64,000 bases of DNA from contig OX637794.1 of NCBI GenBank assembly GCA_951802425.1, forward strand, positions 1,984,001-2,048,000, in the 5' to 3' direction. This document shows positions 1 to 10,613 of this stretch, in pieces. The notes under the pieces were generated by a model. It saw nothing but the letters and a program-made list of their open reading frames with translations, searched no databases and was not told where the DNA came from. A program made the position numbers and the translations under genes. The DNA is from Clavaria fumosa. Lineage: Eukaryota; Basidiomycota; Agaricomycetes; Agaricales; Clavariaceae. Position 1 is the stretch's first letter; each line of letters opens with the position of its first letter.

Positions 1-328
1 AGAGCTCAGCATAGGCATTAAAGTGAAGTGCTGGCTTCTTGGAGACATGGGCAGCACCCAACCTATCCCAAATCTCCTTGGGATCATCTTCAAACCCCTC
101 AAAATGAGCCATCTGGCTCGTCTCAACCCTCATCTTTAACCACCCAGCAGCCTTGTCAAAGTCCTGCAAGAACTTGTCCAGGTCTGCAGACTCTGGACCA
201 GGCTTAGTCCTCTCTCCAGTCACCACTCTCCACACTCCAAGAGCCTGGAGGGAAGACTTCATAATAGTCTTCCACTCCTTATAATTGCTGTCAGACAGCT
301 TAGGAAAATCTGGGATAGAACCAGCCAT
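1..328 (-). CDS. Copia-type gag, N-terminal part (runs off window)
   Basis: An open frame starts with ATG at 328 and reads leftward for 109 codons to the window edge. It contains a SNYKEWK motif near residue 14, then GVWRVVTG, EIWDRLGAAH and HFNAYAEL. These resemble the N-terminal capsid-like region (UBN2/DUF4219 type) of Copia gag proteins, and the same order (NWGQW, ELWEYV, ARFNAYDAL) is seen in Copia element F at 34082. The start is chosen because it is the first ATG and the protein begins at the usual distance from this domain. The rest of the polyprotein lies outside the window. The family differs from F, since the two gags are only distantly alike. The alternative, a domesticated host gene, cannot be excluded from so short a piece. 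Confidence 0.75.
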   Translation of the reverse strand, partial: MAGSIPDFPKLSDSNYKEWKTIMKSSLQALGVWRVVTGERTKPGPESADLDKFLQDFDKAAGWLKMRVETSQMAHFEGFEDDPKEIWDRLGAAHVSKKPALHFNAYAEL

Positions 329-1190
329 CTCTCCAACAAAGGACTAAAAATGCGAAATAGAGGGGTGACAAAAATCGCGATGGCGAGGGAAGGGACTGTG
401 CGATTTTGCGCGAACTCCGTAGGCTGGTGGGGCTATAGGGCCTCTATCGATGGGCCAAAGGGCTTGGTGATAGCTGTGGTCCTGAGTGAGATATGACGAA
501 ATTTCGAAATGGGTGGAGTTGAATGGCAATGATGAAATTGGCGATTGCAAGGGAACGACTGATGCGATTTACTGCGAACTTGGGGAGCTGATGGGCATTG
601 ATGTGTAGTATGGGCACCCGAAATGGCAAATGGGTATGATAAGACGTTGTTGAGATACGATGAATTTTGTCACAGGAGGGCGTCTGTGAGGCAAAATGGG
701 AAACGACGATTGTGGACGAACGACTGATGCGAATCGTGCGAAACCCCGCGTGCTGGTAGAGACAATATGGTAGGCCGGGTCCACAAAGAATCAAGGGAAT
801 CCTAGCAGTGGTTACTGAGATATTTGCAACTCTGGGATATGGTCTGGGAGGCGAAATGGGCACAGTGCCAGATCTCGGGAACGGATGGTCGGATCGGTGT
901 AAAACTTGGTACGACGATGGATGCAGTAGGTGCAAGGCGTCTGACAGAGTTTGGAGTGAATCCGTAATCAGGATCCCAAGATATGAGATGTTGGAGAAAT
1001 AGGAGAACAATGTCTCAGATGGAGACAGGCGCACTGCGAGCCAGTCCGAGCAGCTAACGACGTAAAACTCCGTATTCCGGGGTAATGGAAGGCGTAGAAT
1101 CTGTTGGTCGAAACGGCAAGGCAATCAGAGCAGTAGTTCTCGAGATATAGTCGATTTTTGCGCTCAGAGGCCGGGTCTCATAATCTGTCA
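329..1190 (-). repeat. Probable 5' LTR and leader of the Copia element, ends not fixed
   Basis: No coding frame here looks real. The sequence just upstream of the Copia gag holds three degenerate copies of a ~165-bp unit (around 370, 535 and 700), each with a core like GGGAACGACTGATGCGAT. The far end (1168-1190, read on the minus strand) carries ATTATGAGACCCGG, which recurs at the far side of the Copia F leader near 35222. That suggests a shared LTR start close to this motif. I could not find the internal LTR boundary or the second LTR. Confidence 0.4.
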
Positions 1191-1241
1191 AGGAGACCTA
1201 TGTAGATGAGTGGACAGGGCTCCTAGAGCCTCACTGGATGA

Positions 1242-1336
1242 CTAGAGTCCAGTACAAGTCACTGAATTAGTAAAAGTACATAGGTAAATGAAGTACATGA
1301 GGGGACACTCACCTAGAGTCCAGTACAAGTCACTGA
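1242..1336. repeat. 24-bp direct repeat pair next to the Copia LTR
   Basis: The 24-bp sequence starting CTAGAGTCCAGTAC occurs at 1242-1265 and again at 1313-1336, with 47 bp between. It lies just outside the presumed Copia LTR. A similar arrangement, with a different sequence, lies just outside the Copia F leader (35305-35396). The rest of 1191-1490 shows nothing else I can name. Confidence 0.6.
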
Positions 1337-1490
1337 GGGACTGAAACTGGACTCTGTGGCGAAGTATCCATGCTTACATAAGCAACAACAGTTACATAAT
1401 GCCTCAGGGTGAAAGGAAAGAGCCCTGGGCAACTATACAACTTAGGAAGGTGAAACTAATGTGAAGGAAGGATGGGCTATCACATTCAAC

Positions 1491-1716
1491 AGTGATTACT
1501 TTGAGGTACATATACCATTGGTAGTTATTAATAGCTATCACATGACTGTAGTAGTATATAAGCAGAGTACCAGCTGTAGTAGATACCCCAGCTGGTTATC
1601 TAAAGTTGTTCTCTGGTCACCACCACTGCTACCAACTCAACCTCACTCCTCACAGTTGCCATTGTCATCTCTCGATAGGATCTTAACTGATCGACACTGA
1701 TAACCAGTTTCTATAA
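1491..1716 (+). repeat. Dispersed repeat G, copy 1 (LTR-like fragment)
   Basis: About 226 bp that recur at 8825-9050 in the same orientation with few changes. Both copies contain a TATATAAG box and end in ACA. This looks like the promoter and downstream part of an LTR, but the left boundary lacks a TG start and the two copies have unrelated upstream sequence. It is probably a truncated solo LTR. No coding potential. Confidence 0.6.
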
Positions 1717-1811
1717 CACCCCAGAGGGGACTGAAGGGCTGGGGGTGCCTCAGAGAGGTGGTAGTGCCTCAGGGAGGCAGTATTGCAAAAGGTGAGGAAG
1801 CCAGTGTATGG
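1717..1811 (+). repeat. Repeat unit also present on the far side of element A1
   Basis: The stretch starting CCCCAGAGGGGACTGAAGGG, with two internal copies of a GCCTCAGnGAGG motif, recurs in diverged form at 7433-7500, on the other side of A1. A1 therefore landed inside an older local duplication. No gene seen. Confidence 0.5.
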
Positions 1812-1816
1812 CTTTG

Positions 1817-2107
1817 TGTTAGGATCGCTTATGTAAGCCATCCCAAAGTGCAGTTGTGGAGAAACTGGGGAGGGTTGTTGGAAGGTCACATGACCTGTGG
1901 CTGGGTCGGATTATGTAATCATGTAAGATCACATGACCTGGGGCCTGGGCGCATCACGTGATCCGAGCGTCCGAGCGTGGGAACGCCGGCAAGTGCCGAA
2001 GCGTTCGCTATAAGTACTTTCGCTTTTCCTTTTTTGTACTCTTTTCCCCTTATCTTAGTATTGTTGTCATGACCTTACACTTAAGTTGTGTGAGACCCAG
2101 TCTGATA
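1817..2107 (+). repeat. 5' LTR of A1
   Basis: 291 bp. A TATAA-like box lies at about 2010, roughly 40 bp before the presumed RNA start at 2052. The LTR reads TGTTAGG at the start and CTGATA at the end. It differs from the 3' LTR at three positions, two of them at CpG. Confidence 0.9.
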
Positions 2108-2119
2108 TAATACTAAGAT
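2052..2119 (+). promoter_or_regulatory. Self-priming pair: RNA 5' end and primer-binding site of A1
   Basis: ATCTTAGTATT (2052-2062, in the LTR) is the exact reverse complement of AATACTAAGAT (2109-2119), which starts two bases after the LTR ends. In Tf1-type elements the first ~11 nt of the RNA fold back onto the primer site just after U5 and prime reverse transcription, with no tRNA needed. The length, place and perfect match fit that. It also predicts transcription starting near 2052. Confidence 0.8.
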
Positions 2120-2677
2120 CTGCCTGTCCGCCCTAGCCCCGTGTCCTAACCCGGCTAGCCTGGACCCTTAATTTCAAACTGTGACATGTTGTCACAGCTC
2201 AGCCCCTATCATCCTCTTCTCCTTTACCCTGCCTGCGGTGTGTAACAGAACCGTGCGAAATTTTTACTGTGTGTAGATACACGTGACCAGACCCAGAGGA
2301 AGTCTACTGTGACTCTTCCCAAGTGATACCAAGTGCCCAAGCCCAGAACCTTGTTTTACAGCTACGTACCAGTGAATCGTGTAGTGTACAGGGCAAGGAA
2401 AGGCCCCTACATAGTCTTTCTGTAGTTTCCTGGTCCAGTGGACAGGGCCCTTGCTCTGTGACCATTGTCAGAAGGGCGCACGGGCAACTCATTAGGAGTT
2501 GTGGAGCGACCACCTGGGACACCATTCAGGCCCCACGTTAACAAAAGTTTCATAGAATAAGAGTTCTATAGGTACATAAGTACACAGAAGAGCAGCCTTA
2601 GAGGACAGGACTGTTAAGAGATCGAAGAAATCCTGAGTGCCCAAGGCCCAGAACTTTATTTACAGCATCCAGGGCCT
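2120..2677 (+). other. A1 5' leader
   Basis: About 560 bp between the primer site and the gag ATG. No long frame. The leader is shared with A2, where it is split between 23885-24184 and 30803-31066. Confidence 0.7.
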
Positions 2678-5600
2678 GTGATGGCAGACCATGTCGCCCC
2701 GCCTGTAGCCCAACCTATGAGGCTTGACCTAGCTGTTGCCCCCTTTGATGGGCAGAAAAGGAACTTCTGTACGTTCCTCCAATCACTTCACCTCTTGTTT
2801 ATGGCGAACCCGACTACCTATGCTACAGACCTGGTGAAGGTCCTCTTTGCTTTGAGCAAAATTACTGGAGATGGATTCACTGCTGAATGGGCAAATATGA
2901 AGGTGGAAGAGATCCTGGGTAGTGGCGAGGCCGGAACCTGGGCAGAGTTTGTGGAGGAGATGAAGTGAGCGTTCGATGACCCGAACAACCGTGCGACTGC
3001 CCTTGCCAATATTGCAGGGTTGAAACAGGGTGCCACAACGGCACCAGAGTTCTTTGCGAGATTCAAGATGCTGTTCCGACAGGCAGAGTTGAGTGCAGAG
3101 AAGGACTCAGGAATCCTGGTCCATTGGCTGGAGTTGAACCTGAGTAGGAGGTTGGTGGAGAGGATCTATGGTGTCTCCCCGATGCCAGAGACTTATGGAG
3201 AATGGAAAGTGCTGGCAGAAAGACTGGATGCCCAGCAAAGGCGATTTGACGCGATAGTCATGGAACGGACACCGCGACCTGTGCAACCCACCACGACCTT
3301 TTCGCAACCTGCCACAGCCCTCTCGCGCCCTCTGAATGTGGCCATGGGCCATGGATGTGCCCCTGCTGATGAGAGATGTTGTTTCCGATGCCACCAGATT
3401 GGGCATGCCATCCGTTTCTGCCCCCTGCCTGACATGCGTCTGCAGGTCCCAAGAGCCCAAACCTGTGGAGTGCCAGGTACCCCCCGAACAACAGAGGATT
3501 ACCAGAGAGAGATTGCGTTGCTCCAAGCAAAACTGGAGCCACTTGAGAGAGAAAGGAGGACTCTGGCTGGAGAGAAGAGTCATTCCAGCCCCCATTCCGT
3601 CCCTGTGCCCACAGCAAGTATACCGAAGTATACTATCTTGCAGCGGAGACATACCCGAATTGGGTCTGAGGTGAAAGAGGAAGTGAGACTGGCAGAGCAC
3701 CCAACCAAGGTGCAGCCAGAGGTGGAGAAACGTGTGCCACAAGAGCTAGCCATCCAGGTGCACTTGGAGGCCCTCAGCACTGGCAAGTGGGCTATGACGA
3801 AGGCCCTTGTTGACTCAGGATGCACCAACTGTTTCATGGATTTGGAGTGGGCAAAAAGAGTGGGCCTGGAACCATCTCCCTTGCTGAACCTGATCACGAT
3901 GTACAACGTGGATGGGTCACAGAACAGAGAGGGTAAAATCCACTTTGGAATTGAGCTGCTGGTGAAGGTGGGCGACCATCATGAATGGGTCCATTTCCTG
4001 CTGGGAAAGATCCAATCCCACAAGGTCATCCTTGGGCATGACTGGCTCAAGCAACACAACCCTGACATCGACTGGAAGAAGGCAGAGCTGAGCCTTACCC
4101 GCTGCCCCCCACAGTGTTCCCCATCCCCTCAAGCCCCTGCACCCCCAAAAATGAGTACCCTTGCATCCGCGAGTATTCCGGACACCTGTTTTCCCAACTC
4201 TGGCCCTATCCCCGATTGGCCCAGCCGCTACCCTTTGGTTTTTAGTGAAGCGAAGTGGGATGAGCTTCCCCGCTCCCGACCGGACTTCGATATTAAAATC
4301 GAGTTCAAAAAGGACCCTGAGCACCTCTCCTCCAAGCTATACTCACTGACACGGCAGGAGATGGTGGAGATGAACCATTGGGTGGATGAGCAGCTTGCTT
4401 CTGGACGAATCCGCCCCTCAAAATCCCCGTATGCCAGCCCCTTCTTCTTCAAACATGAGAAGGACAAGCTGCGGCTGATCATTGACTACTCGAGGCTGAA
4501 TGCACACCTGATCAAGGACAAGTACCCCCTCTCCCGCATCCGAGACACAGTGGATGTGCTTAAAGGAGCGTCGATCTACTCTAAGATTGATGCGAAGGGA
4601 GGTTTCCCATCTATGCAGGTCTGGCCCAAGCACCAGCACCGCTGTGCCTTCCTGACACCCCGTGGACTCTTCGAACCAGCTGTCATGTGGTTTGGACTGC
4701 AGAATGCACCTGCCACCTTCCAGCACTTCATGAATCATGTGTTGAGGGAGGAGATTGCAGGAGGACATGTCCGGGCTTATGTGGATGATGTGATTGTGTT
4801 TGCAGAGGATTTGGCAACACACCGGTATTGGATGGATCGGGTCTTGAGGAAGTTTGGAGAGAATGGGTTGTGTCTCAAACTCAGTAAATGCGAGTTTGAG
4901 AAGAGTGAGATCATCTTCCTGGGGATGAAGATCTCTCACAACCAGCTAGAGCATGACCCAGCAAAGGGTGTGGCAGACCGAGATTGGCCATGTCCTAGGA
5001 ATGTGAAAGATGTCGAGAGGTTCAATGGGATGTTGAACTACCTCCACTGGCACATCCCAAATCTTTCTGCCAGGGCCAAGCCACTCTTCCGGCTGACTGG
5101 GAATGTTCCTTGGAAATGGGAGGAGGAGGAGGAAGCAGCCTTCCGAGATCTCTGCCAGGCACTCGTATCGGCCCCGGTCTTGGCTCTGCCTCAGGACAAA
5201 GGGAGATGGAAGGTAGAGACGGATGCAAGTAACCTGGCAACTGGTGGAGTGCTCTCGCAGCAGCAGACAGATGGAACATGGAGAGTTGTTGACTATATCT
5301 CCAAGGCCCTCACTGCAGCTGAGAAGAACTACAATGTGTACGACAAGGAGTTCTTGGCTGTGATTCGGGCACTTCGTGAGTGGCAGGCGTACCTCATTGG
5401 AGCAGATGAGACAATTGAGATCTGGACGGACCATGCGAACCTCCAATACTTCCAGAAGCCCCAGAAGTTGAAACCGAGACAGGTCCGTTGGGTTGGGGAG
5501 CTCCAGTGCTTTGACTTTGAGATAAAGTATTGCACTGGCAAGTCGAATACAAAGGCAGATGCACTCTCCCGGAGACCGGACTATGGAGAGATGGTGGAGG

Positions 5601-7093
5601 AGGATGCACCGGTGCAGGTTTTCCCGGAAATGGAAGTCCGTGTGTCATTCACATCGGAAATGGAGATGCTGCTCCAGAAAAATAGCGTGGTACACGTACA
5701 GAAGCCAGAGGAGCTTGATGATGAGTGGATGCGAGATCATGCTGGACTCTGGCGAAAGGAAATAGTCACTTGGGTCCCCCTAGGAGCTTGTGAGGCTGTC
5801 CTTGAGTTTGAGCATGACCTCCCTGCTGCTGGACACCCTGGGCCCCAGAAGTTGAGAGCAGCACTAGTGAAGGGTTATTGGTGGCCAGACATGGTGAAAG
5901 ATGCAGATCGGTATGCCCAGGGGTGTGAGACATGCCAGCAGACAAAACCTGACCATACCAAGCATGCTGCCCCACTGCACCCCCATCCAGTTCCCGATGG
6001 TCCCTGGTCGGTGATCTCATGGGACATAGTCGGTCCCCTCCCCCTCTCCTGTGGACATAATGCCATCCTTGTCATTGTCAACAAGTTCACAAAACGGACA
6101 CTGCTCGAAGCGATTGGGCTTGACCTCACGGGACTTGGAGCAGCGTGTCTCCTCTGGGATCGAGTGTTTCATGACCATGGAGTCCCTCACAAGGTTGTGA
6201 GTGACCGGGGGTCCCAGTTTGTGTCCTGCTTCATGAAGGAGTTCTACTCCATGATCCGGGTAAAGGCAAATCCAAGTACTGCCTTCCATCCACAGACTGA
6301 TGGACAGACGGAACGGGCGAACCAGGAGATGGAGATCTATCTCTGGGCCTATGTGGACCACCTCCAGGATGATTGGGCCAAATGGTTGTCGACTGCTGAG
6401 TTTGCTCTTAACAATTGTGAGCACTCCGCAACAGGACAGATGCCTTTCTTCCTCGACTATGGCTGGCACCCATGGAATGGGGGGCTCTGCCCACCCTCGG
6501 AGGTAAACCCTGCTGCAGATGAGTGGATGGCAAAGCTCATGGAGTCCCGAAGAGCAGCCAAGGAAGTGATGGAAAAAGCAGCAGCTGCAATGAAGAGGAG
6601 CTATGATGTTGGGAAGCATCCGAGCTGTGAGTACTCTACAGGAGACCTGGTCTGGTTAGACACCCAGAACCTGAAAATGGACCGGCCCTCGAAGAAGCTT
6701 GACCATAAACGAGCAGGGCCCTTTGCCATTGAGGAGAAGGTGGGGCCAGCAGGGTATCGGCTCAAGCTCCCTTGGGCCTGGTGCATCCATCGGGTCTTCA
6801 ATGAGTTGCTGTTGACACCTTACCATCCCCCTTCCTTCCCTTCTCAGAACCTGCCTCCCCCTCCACCCCCTACAATCGATGATGACCACCTGGAGTATGA
6901 TGTGGAGGCGATCCTTGATGTTAAGAAGGTGGGGCATGGAGTGAGATACCTGGTGAAGTGGTTGGGATACCCTGTAGAGGAGAACACTTGGGAGCCACGA
7001 CGGAACCTCACCAATGTGGCACTGCTTCTCCGGGACTTCTTCCTTGCTCACCCCAACAAGGCCAAGCTAGCTGGTCAGGACACCCAGCCTTAA
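2678..7093 (+). pseudogene. A1 gag-pol polyprotein with one premature stop
   Basis: A single frame of 1472 codons (including the final stop) runs from the ATG at 2678 to the stop at 7091. It is broken only by TGA at 2966-2968 (codon 97), where the A2 copy has arginine (CGG). Domains in order: gag (about 1-230); zinc knuckle CX2CX4HX4C near 235-248; aspartic protease with DSG near 379; reverse transcriptase with YVDD at about 701; RNase H; integrase with an HHCC finger, then catalytic Asp near 1116 (SWDIVGP) and 1176 (VSDRG), followed by the Glu; C-terminal chromodomain from about 1405 (EAILD, then KWLGYP, then NTWEP). The chromodomain is expected to steer integration to marked chromatin. The element is one point mutation from an open frame and could still be moved in trans. 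Confidence 0.92.
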
Positions 7094-7104
7094 GAGGGGG
7101 GTGA

Positions 7105-7395
7105 TGTTAGGATCGCTTATGTAAGCCATCCCAAAGTGCAGTTGTGGAGAAACTGGGGAGGGTTGTTGGAAGGTCACATGACCTGTGGCTGGGTCGGATT
7201 ATGTAATCATGTAAGATCACATGACCTGGGGCCTGGGCGCATCACGTGATCCGAGCATCCGAGCGTGGGAACGCCGGCAAGTGCCGAAGCGTTCGCTATA
7301 AGTACTTTCGCTTTTCCTTTTTTGTACTCTTTTCCCCTTATCTTGGTATTGTCGTCATGACCTTACACTTAAGTTGTGTGAGACCCAGTCTGATA
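7105..7395 (+). repeat. 3' LTR of A1
   Basis: 291 bp, directly after the purine-rich tract AAGAGGGGGGTGA. It has one mismatch (A to G) inside the self-primer stretch, so an RNA made from this copy would pair less well. Confidence 0.9.
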
Positions 7396-7400
7396 CTTTG

Positions 7401-8060
7401 AGTCCTGCCAGCGCGACGTGCCTGAAAGGCACATCCCCAGAGGGGACCAAAGGGCTGGGGTACCTCAGGGAGGCAATAGTGCGAAGGGCAGTGAAAGGCA
7501 AGCAGGGAGTGGAGAGCAGGCAAGCAGGGACCAGGCAGTGAGCAGGGACCAGGCGAGCAGAGACCAGGCAGTGAGCAGGGAGCGGGCAATGGTGACCAGG
7601 TGGTGAGCAGGGAGCAGGCGGCAACAAGGGGGGTGAGCAGACGACAAGGAGCGGGAGCAGGCAGCAAGCAGGGAGTAGACAGTGACAAGGGGGCGGAGGA
7701 CGAATGGGGAGCAGGGGGTGAGCAGATGGCGAGGAGCAGGGAGCAAGCGGGGAGCAAGCAGCAGGGAGCAAGCAGGCAGCAGCGGGGAGCAGGCAGCGAG
7801 CAGCGGGGAGCAGGCAGCAAGCAGCGGGGAGCAGGCAGCGACGCAGCCACAGCGAGTAGGGAGTGGGCAGAGATGGCGATGGCGAGCGGCGAGTAGGGGT
7901 GATGGTGATGGCAAGCGGCGATGGCAAGTGGCGACAGCGATGGCAAGCGGCGACAGTGATGGCAAGTGGCGACAGCGATGGCAAGCGGCGACTAGGGGGT
8001 GACGGAGGTAACAAGTGGGGAGTGGGAGGTAATGAGTGGGGAGTGGGCCATGGTGACGAG
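7401..8060. repeat. Purine-rich low-complexity and minisatellite DNA
   Basis: The first part (7490-7860) is built from variants of GGGAGCAGGCAGCAAGCAGC. The second (7870-7990) is a clear tandem array of a 19-bp unit, GATGGCAAGCGGCGACAGC. Long open frames exist on both strands (up to 289 codons on the minus strand), but they are simple-sequence artefacts rich in Pro, Leu and Cys, with no domain. Nothing else seen here. Confidence 0.75.
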
Positions 8061-8079
8061 CCAACCAGATTACGTAACC

Positions 8080-8238
8080 TTTTTTTTTTCCCAAGCTGCA
8101 TTATCCTCACCTCGCAGGCCTCACTGCCATTGCAGCACCTCACTCCAATGTTAAGTAAGAAAAGTGACCACACAGGGAATTGAACCCAGGACCTCCCAGA
8201 TTCATGATGGGTGCTCTTAACCACTGAGCTATATGGTC
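8080..8238 (-). mobile_element. tRNA-derived SINE-like unit
   Basis: Positions 8166-8238 (minus) read as a 73-nt tRNA-like head. It has a 7-bp acceptor stem (GACCATA with TGTGGTC, one G-T pair), a D arm GCTC/GAGC with an A-box (TAGCTCAGTGG) and a T arm with a B-box (GGTTCAATTCC). The anticodon arm is faulty: position 33 is A, not T, and the closing pair is mismatched. A ~75-bp body follows, then an A-run (GGGAAAAAAAAAGG, minus strand, ending near 8080). Head, body and A-tail are the plan of a tRNA-derived SINE. A decayed tRNA gene is the alternative. I found no clear target duplication. Confidence 0.6.
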
Positions 8239-8824
8239 TGATCCAATAGGAAGTTGGATGTTGGTTAAGTACCCAAGTTCAGTGAACTGGTGCCTCCTCC
8301 TCCTAAGCCCAACCCACCCAATTGAGGGGCACCTTGAACTGTTGGTTGACACATTACAACCTAACATCCAACACCTCAATATCAATGCCTCTCTGCTGAC
8401 ACCTCACCTGTCAAAACCTTCTGTATCCTTGGAGTGAGTGGCTATAAAATATATTCTTCATGCACTGCTCAAGATATCATTAATTAACGTATATCCTCAT
8501 TGTATTGTGAAGTAAAGGATCCATCCACAATGCACCAACTCTGCATACTTCCTAAATTCTCAGCCTTGTGAGGCACTCCTCACCCTCAGATTCACTCTCA
8601 TTGTCTGAGAAATTCAAATTTCTTTTTAGCAATTTGTTGGCTTGCGGTGCCTCCAATTGAGACTGTGCAAGGGCAAGTGACACTTCCTGAAAGGTAACTG
8701 AAGTTCATTTATATGGACATTCCTTAAAGTGTTTGTTGGAATGGGTTATCTCACCCATTGATCAGATAAGCATTACATAATTCTCTTTAGTCATCAGACC
8801 AGACTCCTTAGTAATAATGTCATG
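8239..8824. other. No feature recognised
   Basis: AT-rich unique-looking sequence. Short frames only, no repeat shared with the rest of the window. I see nothing to annotate. Confidence 0.5.
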
Positions 8825-9050
8825 TGATTACTTTGAGGTACATACACCATTGGTAGTTATTAATAGCTATCACATGACTGTAGTAGTATATAAGCAGAGT
8901 ACCAGCTGTAGTAGATACCCCAGCTGGTTATCTAAAGTTGTTCTCCGGTCACCACCACCGCTACCGACTCCACCTCACTCCTCACAGTTGCCGTCATCGT
9001 CTCTTGATAGGATCTTAACTGATCAACACTGATAACCAGTTTCCTTAACA
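8825..9050 (+). repeat. Dispersed repeat G, copy 2
   Basis: Second copy of the repeat at 1491-1716, same orientation, again ending ACA. It truncates the remnant at 9051-9169. Confidence 0.6.
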
Positions 9051-9169
9051 GCGTTACTCACTTTGGTAAAGGAATTGTCAATCAAAGCCAGTGATCGAAG
9101 GATAATACCCATCTTCAGACATCTTGGTTGTGAACTGATGGGTACAGCATGAAAAGAAACCCTTATCTC
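9051..9169 (-). other. Short remnant, possibly the internal start of element E1
   Basis: This ~120-bp stretch follows the 3' boundary of LTR E1 on the minus strand. E1 lacks a matching target duplication here (CAAGG on one side, ATCTC on the other), so E1 may be the 5' LTR of a longer element. This would then be the beginning of its internal region, cut off by repeat G. No coding content. Confidence 0.35.
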
Positions 9170-10613
9170 TGTTAGGGCCTGTCCCGTTTCGATAGTAGTG
9201 CCGGAGATCAACTTGTTGGTGACCTATGCTGGAAACTCGCTAAGACCAATCAACTGTTGAGCACAGTCGAGAATGCTTGGTCCTGGAAGGTCGCAAAGAC
9301 GTCTGAGAAGATGTAAGAGTGAAGAAAGACAAGTATAGAGGAGGAAGATGTCGTTGGGAAGGTCGCAAAGTCGGTAGACGAAGCGTAAAGGAGGAAATTG
9401 ATGAGGAGGGGGGAAATGGGTGATGCTGAGAGGGTCGCGAAGTCGACCGATGAAGTGTGAAGAAAGGAATAGACGAGGTGGGAGAAAGTGATAATGCTGA
9501 GAAGGTCGCGAGGTCGACCGACGAAGCGTAGAGAAGGAAAAAGACAAGGTGAAAGAAATAGAGAATGCTGGAAGGGTCGCGGTGGTCGTGATGGTGTTGA
9601 GAAATGTGTCGGTGAAGGCGATGACTTTGCCAACTGACGGGTGAACCTGTAGGGTTCCAAGATTAGTACCAAGATGAATAATAGAGAATACTTAGATCGC
9701 GCGAGTTGTAGGAGCGCAGAGGGTGAGTTAGAACAGAGTAGAGTGTGTCTTGGCGATCTTGTGGTCACCAAGAGAGACAAGACCTATCAATCGCGATGGT
9801 TCCAAGCTCAAAGGGCGTACTAGCCTCAAGCTTAAACCAATGTGCATCAATATCAAGTCTAGAGTACCATAAGTACATGCAAGACCTTATATACGTACGT
9901 ACAGAGAGTATAACAAAAAAGGGAAAGTACAGAGGTTGCCAGGCGACAAGACTATAGTAGTACGGGGTATGTTTAGTCATAAAGTGACTAGGCGCGTGTT
10001 CTACTAAGGTCGCGAGGGGTTAGGTATGCATAGGTAAGGTCATGACCTAGTTAAATAAGTATATACATCGCTATAACTACGGAGGGATTCTCGGATCATA
10101 AGTAATGTAATTATAGACGACTGAGGAGAAGAAAGGACGCATATTTGAAGTGTTCATACAGCTGACCGTTGGTGGCGCATTTGAGTGTTAAGGTCGCGAG
10201 ATCATAAGAGCGATCACATGGGTGACGCTAGTGACGCAGGTGACCTATGGGCGGGTAGTCACATGGGTAACGCTGGTAACGCAAGTAATGGTCGTAACGC
10301 TGGTAACGTATTGGCGCTGGCAGTGGTAGCGCCGGGGGTGCCGCGCGACAAGTCACGTGCTGGTGGAAGTAGACGCATATCGGTGTGTCGCACGTAGGAT
10401 TGGTGGGTCCAGGTGAAGTATGCGTGTAGGGTGAAGTAATAGGAAGCGTCGCGAGTGTCGTGTGAGTGCGGGGGAGGTTGGAGAGGCTTCTGGAAGGAGA
10501 CAGCGGGTCCCGGAAGTGTGTAGAGGGACTCGCGAGGTTGTAGAGGGTTGTCGGGAAGCTCGTGGATGTGGGTGAAGTCGGCTTGGGCAAGGAAAAATGA
10601 ATGGGTCCTGACA
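9170..10613 (-). repeat. LTR E1 (1444 bp)
   Basis: On the minus strand it begins TGTCAGGACCC and ends GGCCCTAACA. The same sequence makes up E2, where it is flanked by an exact 5-bp duplication, so the ends are well supported. It contains a TATATAAGG promoter box, four to five degenerate ~70-bp repeats each with GGTCGCGA-like cores (about 9285-9610), and a run of 9-bp GTAACGCTG-like repeats (10210-10320). It interrupts the reverse transcriptase of Copia F. No protein is encoded. Confidence 0.85.

Larger units (their letters stand above)
1812..7400 (+). mobile_element. Full-length Ty3/gypsy chromovirus A1 with TSD CTTTG
   Basis: Complete element with both 291-bp LTRs (1817-2107 and 7105-7395), a 5-bp target duplication CTTTG (1812-1816 and 7396-7400), a primer site, one gag-pol frame and a purine tract (7091-7104) against the 3' LTR. 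The LTRs begin TGTTAG and end GATA, not the usual CA, and this end is supported by the exact TSD and by copy A2. The LTRs differ at 3 positions, so insertion is fairly recent. Self-priming and the C-terminal chromodomain place it near the Tf1/sushi branch of chromoviruses. Confidence 0.93.

Noticed and set aside
444..1124. 226-codon minus-strand frame
   Set aside because: It lies in the leader/LTR of a Copia element over degenerate repeats, with Ser/His/Pro-rich composition and no domain.
3107..3742. 211-codon minus-strand frame inside A1, and similar shadows across all pol genes
   Set aside because: Antisense shadows of the polyprotein; no introns, no domain, and the sense strand is clearly coding.
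7338..8224. Overlapping minus-strand frames of 200-289 codons
   Set aside because: They fall in purine-rich simple repeats and read as Pro/Leu/Cys-rich low-complexity peptides in several frames at once. No domain, no conservation.
8166..8238. Functional tRNA gene
   Set aside because: The anticodon arm has a mismatched closing pair and A at position 33. A body and A-run follow it, so a SINE head is more likely.
9170..10613. E1 as a solo LTR
   Set aside because: Unlike E2 it lacks a matching target duplication (CAAGG against ATCTC), so I left it as an LTR of unknown status.
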